DNA from: Streptomyces sp. WM6378
GTDB lineage: Bacteria; Actinomycetota; Actinomycetes; Streptomycetales; Streptomycetaceae
NCBI RefSeq assembly: GCF_001279695.1
Contig: NZ_LGDD01000235.1
Coordinates: forward strand, 26,654 to 90,653
Direction: 5' to 3'
Length of the DNA stretch: 64,000 bases
The notes under the pieces are model-generated. The model ran no database searches and had not been told where the DNA came from. It saw only the letters and a program-made list of their open reading frames with translations. The position numbers were made by a program, and so were the translations under genes. Of this stretch, positions 61,749 through 64,000 are shown in pieces. Numbering within the stretch: the stretch's first letter is position 1; every line of letters begins with the position of its first letter.

Positions 61749-62462
61749 GGCTGCATCCTGATCGCCAACCTGGCGGCGTCCCCCATCGAGCCCGGCCCCA
61801 TGGGCCGACCGCTTCCCGGCGCGACCGCCGCGGTGCTGGCGCGCGGACCGGACAGTCAGGTCTGGCGCTCGACCGAAGGGAAGGTGCGCATCGTGCAAGA
61901 CCCCTCCCAGTAAGGCGAGTTGGCACTGCGACCGGGGTGGCCGTCGATGTTCCGGGGCCATCTTCACGCCACAGAGCAGTACGAGGCGAGCTTCGCCGAC
62001 GGCTGGTACTTGACCGGCGACATCGTGCGCAGGGACGCGGCCGGGTACTTCTGGTTCGTCGGCCGCGGTGACGACGTCATCAAATCGGCCGGCCATCTGA
62101 TCAGCCCCTTCGAGGTGGAGAGTGCCCTGCTGGAACATCCCGCGGTGGCCGAGGCCGGGGTGATCGGCAGGCCCGACGAGACCGCCGGGGCGATCGTCAA
62201 GGCGTACGTCTCGCTCCGACCCGGAACCGAACCCGACGATGCCCTGCGGCGTGAACTGCTGGCCTTCGCGCGCCGCAAGCTGGGGCCCGCCGTGGCGCCC
62301 CGGGAGATCGCCTTCGGCCAGCAGCTCCAGCACACCCGCAGCGGCAAGGTCATGCGACGGCTGCTGTGCGCCTGGGAAGGCGGCCTGCCCGAGGGGGACA
62401 CCTCGACCCTGGAGGCGCCGGAAGCTGCCTCAGCTCCGAAGACCGCGGAAGGAACGTCATGA
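61749..62462 (+). pseudogene. Acyl/acetyl-CoA synthetase, 5'-truncated with nonsense codon
   Basis: C-terminal third of an AMP-forming acyl-CoA synthetase: CILIANLAASPIEPGPMGRP (adenylate loop end), then DPSQ, an in-frame TAA at 61911-61913 where Glu is expected, then [33 protein letters not shown] (the conserved YxTGD motif), [20 protein letters not shown], and the catalytic-loop Lys in [11 protein letters not shown]. The N-terminal ~350 residues are missing. The stop overlaps the next fragment (ATGA), so an old operon with an E1-alpha gene is preserved. Confidence 0.8.
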
Positions 62463-62612
62463 CGGCCATCCGCCGTAAGCCGGCGAAGACCACCCGCAGC
62501 CGGAAGACCGAGGAAAGCGCGGGCAAGCACCACCGTGAACTGCTCGCCTCCATGCTGCTGATCCACCGCTTCGAGGAACGCTGCGTCGAGCTCTACAGCG
62601 CCGCGGCGATCC
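62459..62612 (+). pseudogene. Pyruvate/acetoin dehydrogenase E1-alpha subunit, N-terminal fragment
   Basis: From ATG 62459, about 50 residues: KHHRELLASMLLIHRFEERC and VELYSAAAIRG match the start of E1-alpha proteins. After IRG (~62606) the thiamine-pyrophosphate domain is replaced by transposase-tail sequence. Broken by an insertion or deletion involving an IS element. Confidence 0.72.
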
Positions 62613-62771
62613 GGGGCACTCGCTCTCGATCCCATCGGCCGGGGACGCCGATGCTGGAGTGCCATGGCCACCCTGGAGGGCTGGCGCCTCCTGCGGAAGC
62701 TCCGCCGCAGCACCAACCGAATCACCGACATCGTGAAGGCCGTCCTCGTCCTTCACCACACCTCAACATGA
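62613..62771 (+). mobile_element. IS5-family-like transposase C-terminal remnant
   Basis: The frame from ATG 62664 to TGA 62769-62771 reads MATLEGWRLLRKLRRSTNRI then TDIVKAVLVLHHTST, which matches the C-terminal end of Streptomyces IS5-type transposases as I remember them. The catalytic DDE part and terminal repeats are absent. It abuts the broken E1-alpha gene. Confidence 0.55.
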
Positions 62772-63028
62772 GGATGGAAAACGCTCAGTACCGCGCCGTC
62801 GATCTCGATGCGGCGCGGGGCGCGTGCTTCTCCCCGTCTGAGGGCGTGCAGGCACCGGCGGAAGAGGGTGAGTTCCTGCTCGGTGAGTATGGCGGCCGCG
62901 AGGTCGAGGAGTTCGGCGAGCGCCTCGTCGGACAGGACTTCGGGCAGTTCCCCGGAGAGCAGGACGACCGACTCTCCCGTCGGCCCGCGGACTACCGCGG
63001 TGGTGGGACCGCCGTGCACGAACAGCAC
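62753..63028 (-). CDS. Small protein of unknown function (91 aa)
   Basis: From GTG 63028 with GGGGGAG 3 bases away. MLFVHGGPTTAVVRGPTGES, VVLLSGELPEVLSDEALAEL, then a helical stretch (LTEQELTLFRRCLHALRRGE) and a short basic end. No recognised domain. It lies 210 bp after the XRE gene on the same strand, probably in one transcription unit. Overlaps the IS remnant tail by 19 bp. Confidence 0.6.
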   Translation of the reverse strand: MLFVHGGPTTAVVRGPTGESVVLLSGELPEVLSDEALAELLDLAAAILTEQELTLFRRCLHALRRGEARAPRRIEIDGAVLSVFHPHVEVW

Positions 63029-63059
63029 ATCTCCCCCTGGGAGTCAGGGGTCGTGCGGC

Positions 63060-63242
63060 TCACGCGCCCCGAGCAGATGGAGAGACTAGCGGCCGCGTCG
63101 GCCAGTTTCGGGCGGTCCGGATTCTTTGGTCGAGATCGGGCAGACGAGGAACCGCGCACCTGCGCCCGGCGTCTTCGTCAAACAGCTGCGGGCACCTCAG
63201 CTCGCCGTTCCCCAGCGGCTGTTCGCCGGGCGTGACTGTCAC
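63060..63242 (-). CDS. Doubtful small ORF between XRE gene and 91-aa gene
   Basis: 60 codons from GTG 63242, overlapping the XRE stop as GTGA, which is the usual coupled layout. The sequence (VTVTPGEQPLGNGELRCPQL...) has no family resemblance or hydrophobic core. Could be a real coupled peptide or noise. Confidence 0.25.
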   Translation of the reverse strand: MTVTPGEQPLGNGELRCPQLFDEDAGRRCAVPRLPDLDQRIRTARNWPTRPLVSPSARGA

Positions 63243-63646
63243 TCGTCCCGTGGTGAGCGGTCCAGTAGCGACTCGACCAGCGCGGCTACATGGCGGCGGT
63301 CGTTCGCGGAGAGGCGCTGGACGCTGGCGATGAGCAGTTCCACCTCGGGGTCGGACGCCGAAGGGGAGGCGGCGCGGTCGCCGGGCCGTGCGGTGGTCGG
63401 GCCGGTCGCATACACGTGGATGCCGCAGGCTTCGGCGGCGGCCCCGCGTACGGTGTCCAACGGCAGGCCGAGCCCTTTGGCCAGCCCTTCGAGGGTGGCT
63501 GGCTGCGGCATGCGGACCGTGCGGTCCGTGGTGGCGAGGTGGTGCACCGTGGACCGCGGAATGCCACCACGGCGGGCCACTTCACCGTACGACCAGCCTT
63601 CGCGGTCGAGGACCTCTCGGATGAGCTGCTGCAGTGCGTTGGCCAC
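63239..63646 (-). CDS. XRE-family HTH regulator (135 aa)
   Basis: From GTG 63646 with AGGAAG 9-14 bases upstream. The N-terminal HTH is LIREVLDREGWSYGEVARRG, GIPRSTVHHLATTDRTVRMP, LEGLAKGLGLPLDTV. A linker of ~25 residues leads to a helical C-terminus (EVELLIASVQRLSANDRRHV). Small XRE proteins of this shape are abundant in Streptomyces. It is divergent from the partial gene at the right edge, and three GTCCAA half-sites lie between them. Confidence 0.8.
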   Translation of the reverse strand: MANALQQLIREVLDREGWSYGEVARRGGIPRSTVHHLATTDRTVRMPQPATLEGLAKGLGLPLDTVRGAAAEACGIHVYATGPTTARPGDRAASPSASDPEVELLIASVQRLSANDRRHVAALVESLLDRSPRDE

Positions 63647-63746
63647 AGATGGTCGCTTCCTGCTCGCCGACGGACGGAACCTTTCCGTGCCGGACCGATT
63701 GTAAAGGGGCCTTCGCCAGGGCCCGGGAACTCCCTTCCGGAATCGC

Positions 63747-63802
63747 TTGCGGTGCGGCGCCGTGGGCCGCTACTGTCCAATCTCGTTGGACGGAACGTCC
63801 AA
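63747..63802 (+). promoter_or_regulatory. Promoter with GTCCAA operator half-sites
   Basis: TTGCGG (63747-63752), 18 bp, TACTGT (63771-63776) form a plausible promoter toward the right-edge gene. GTCCAA (63775-63780), TTGGAC (63786-63791) and GTCCAA (63797-63802) form an inverted repeat plus one more half-site right at the -10 and start region, so a bound regulator would block transcription. Confidence 0.5.
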
Positions 63803-63876
63803 TGAGGCCGGACGGAGTTTGGGGGGAACCTGCCTGCGTCCGACCGGAAATGCCCATCCCTGAGGGGGAATTGACC

Positions 63877-64000
63877 ATGCTGAACACCCATGAACTCGAC
63901 GCCGAGTGCGGCGAGCTGCTTCCCGGCCGTGAGGCGCTGGGCCGTCTGAAGTTCAGCTTCGGAAGGTCCGTGAACGTCACCAAGCACGTGGCCACCGTCT
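63877..64000 (+). CDS. Small protein, unknown function (3' end outside window)
   Basis: 41 codons visible from ATG 63877, with GAGGGGG 8-14 bases upstream: MLNTHELDAECGELLPGREA then LGRLKFSFGRSVNVTKHVAT. The start is acidic and leader-like, the end basic/hydroxyl-rich. It may be a small regulatory-module partner of the XRE gene or a peptide precursor; the missing 3' end prevents a decision. Confidence 0.55.
   Translation, partial: MLNTHELDAECGELLPGREALGRLKFSFGRSVNVTKHVATV

Noticed and set aside
1..64000. CRISPR arrays, tRNA, rRNA or prophage
   Set aside because: No regularly spaced repeats, cloverleaf-type sequences, rRNA cores or phage structural genes were found by eye; the ImmA/XRE pair alone does not indicate a mobile element.

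Overview
This is a 64 kb stretch of a high-GC Streptomyces-type actinomycete chromosome. The assignment rests on very GC-rich codon third positions, frequent GTG starts, ATGA/GTGA stop-start overlaps, and actinomycete-specific families: the EshA/2-methylisoborneol operon, the XRE-ImmA-MAB_1171c-P450 cassette, DUF5825, and a CU044_2847-type small protein. I saw no rRNA, tRNA, CRISPR array or intact transposon. All calls were made by reading the sequence, without database searches.

Layout. (1) 1-12.0 kb: a gene cluster for an azole-containing RiPP (TOMM / linear azol(in)e type). It has a 42-residue Cys/Ser-rich precursor (1389-1517), an MFS transporter, XRE and LuxR regulators, and a coupled minus-strand operon. 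The operon encodes an F-protein-like leader binder, a SagB-like dehydrogenase, a fused C/YcaO cyclodehydratase with a C-terminal PxPxP, an unknown protein, and two M16 peptidase subunits. A D-aminoacylase-like gene runs off the left edge. (2) 12.0-15.8 kb: a cytochrome P450, a MAB_1171c-type membrane protein, an ImmA-type metallopeptidase and an XRE regulator in one operon. (3) 16.3-21.3 kb: catalase, a YbdK-type carboxylate-amine ligase, a STAS protein, an Lrp/AsnC remnant and a secreted I36-type protein. (4) 21.3-25.0 kb: the 2-methylisoborneol operon (EshA encapsulin shell, terpene cyclase, GPP C-methyltransferase). (5) 25.3-30.5 kb: a lysine-rich microprotein, a beta-propeller protein divergent from a LysR regulator, a GntR-flavoprotein fusion pseudogene, and an unknown gene. 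(6) 31.1-38.5 kb: a second, unrelated RiPP-like cluster: MFS exporter, S9 peptidase, 39-residue candidate precursor, B12-binding radical SAM enzyme, DUF5825 protein and a methyltransferase with a degenerate amidotransferase-like N-terminus. (7) 38.9-47.1 kb: molybdenum enzymes, an exported SRPBCC protein, TetR and LysR regulators, and a PLP lyase. (8) 47.3-54.0 kb: a ROK regulator followed by an organosulfur operon (ABC transporter, FMNH2-dependent monooxygenase, TauD-like dioxygenase), preceded by what looks like a leaderless, Cys-Cys-ending leader peptide. (9) 54.2-58.8 kb: a two-gene protease-STAND-WD40 system of the kind proposed to act in biological conflict or cell suicide. (10) 59.4-62.8 kb: a decay zone with 5'-truncated metE, broken acyl-CoA synthetase and E1-alpha genes, and an IS5-type transposase tail. 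(11) 62.7-64 kb: an XRE regulator module and a partial small gene at the right edge.

The parts most likely to be new biology are the azole RiPP cluster, whose precursor carries its Cys/Ser core internally with an acidic tail after it; the radical-SAM RiPP cluster; and the trypsin-STAND-WD40 locus. Shared palindromes upstream of the azole precursor and its biosynthetic operon suggest common control, plausibly by the LuxR regulator encoded inside the cluster.
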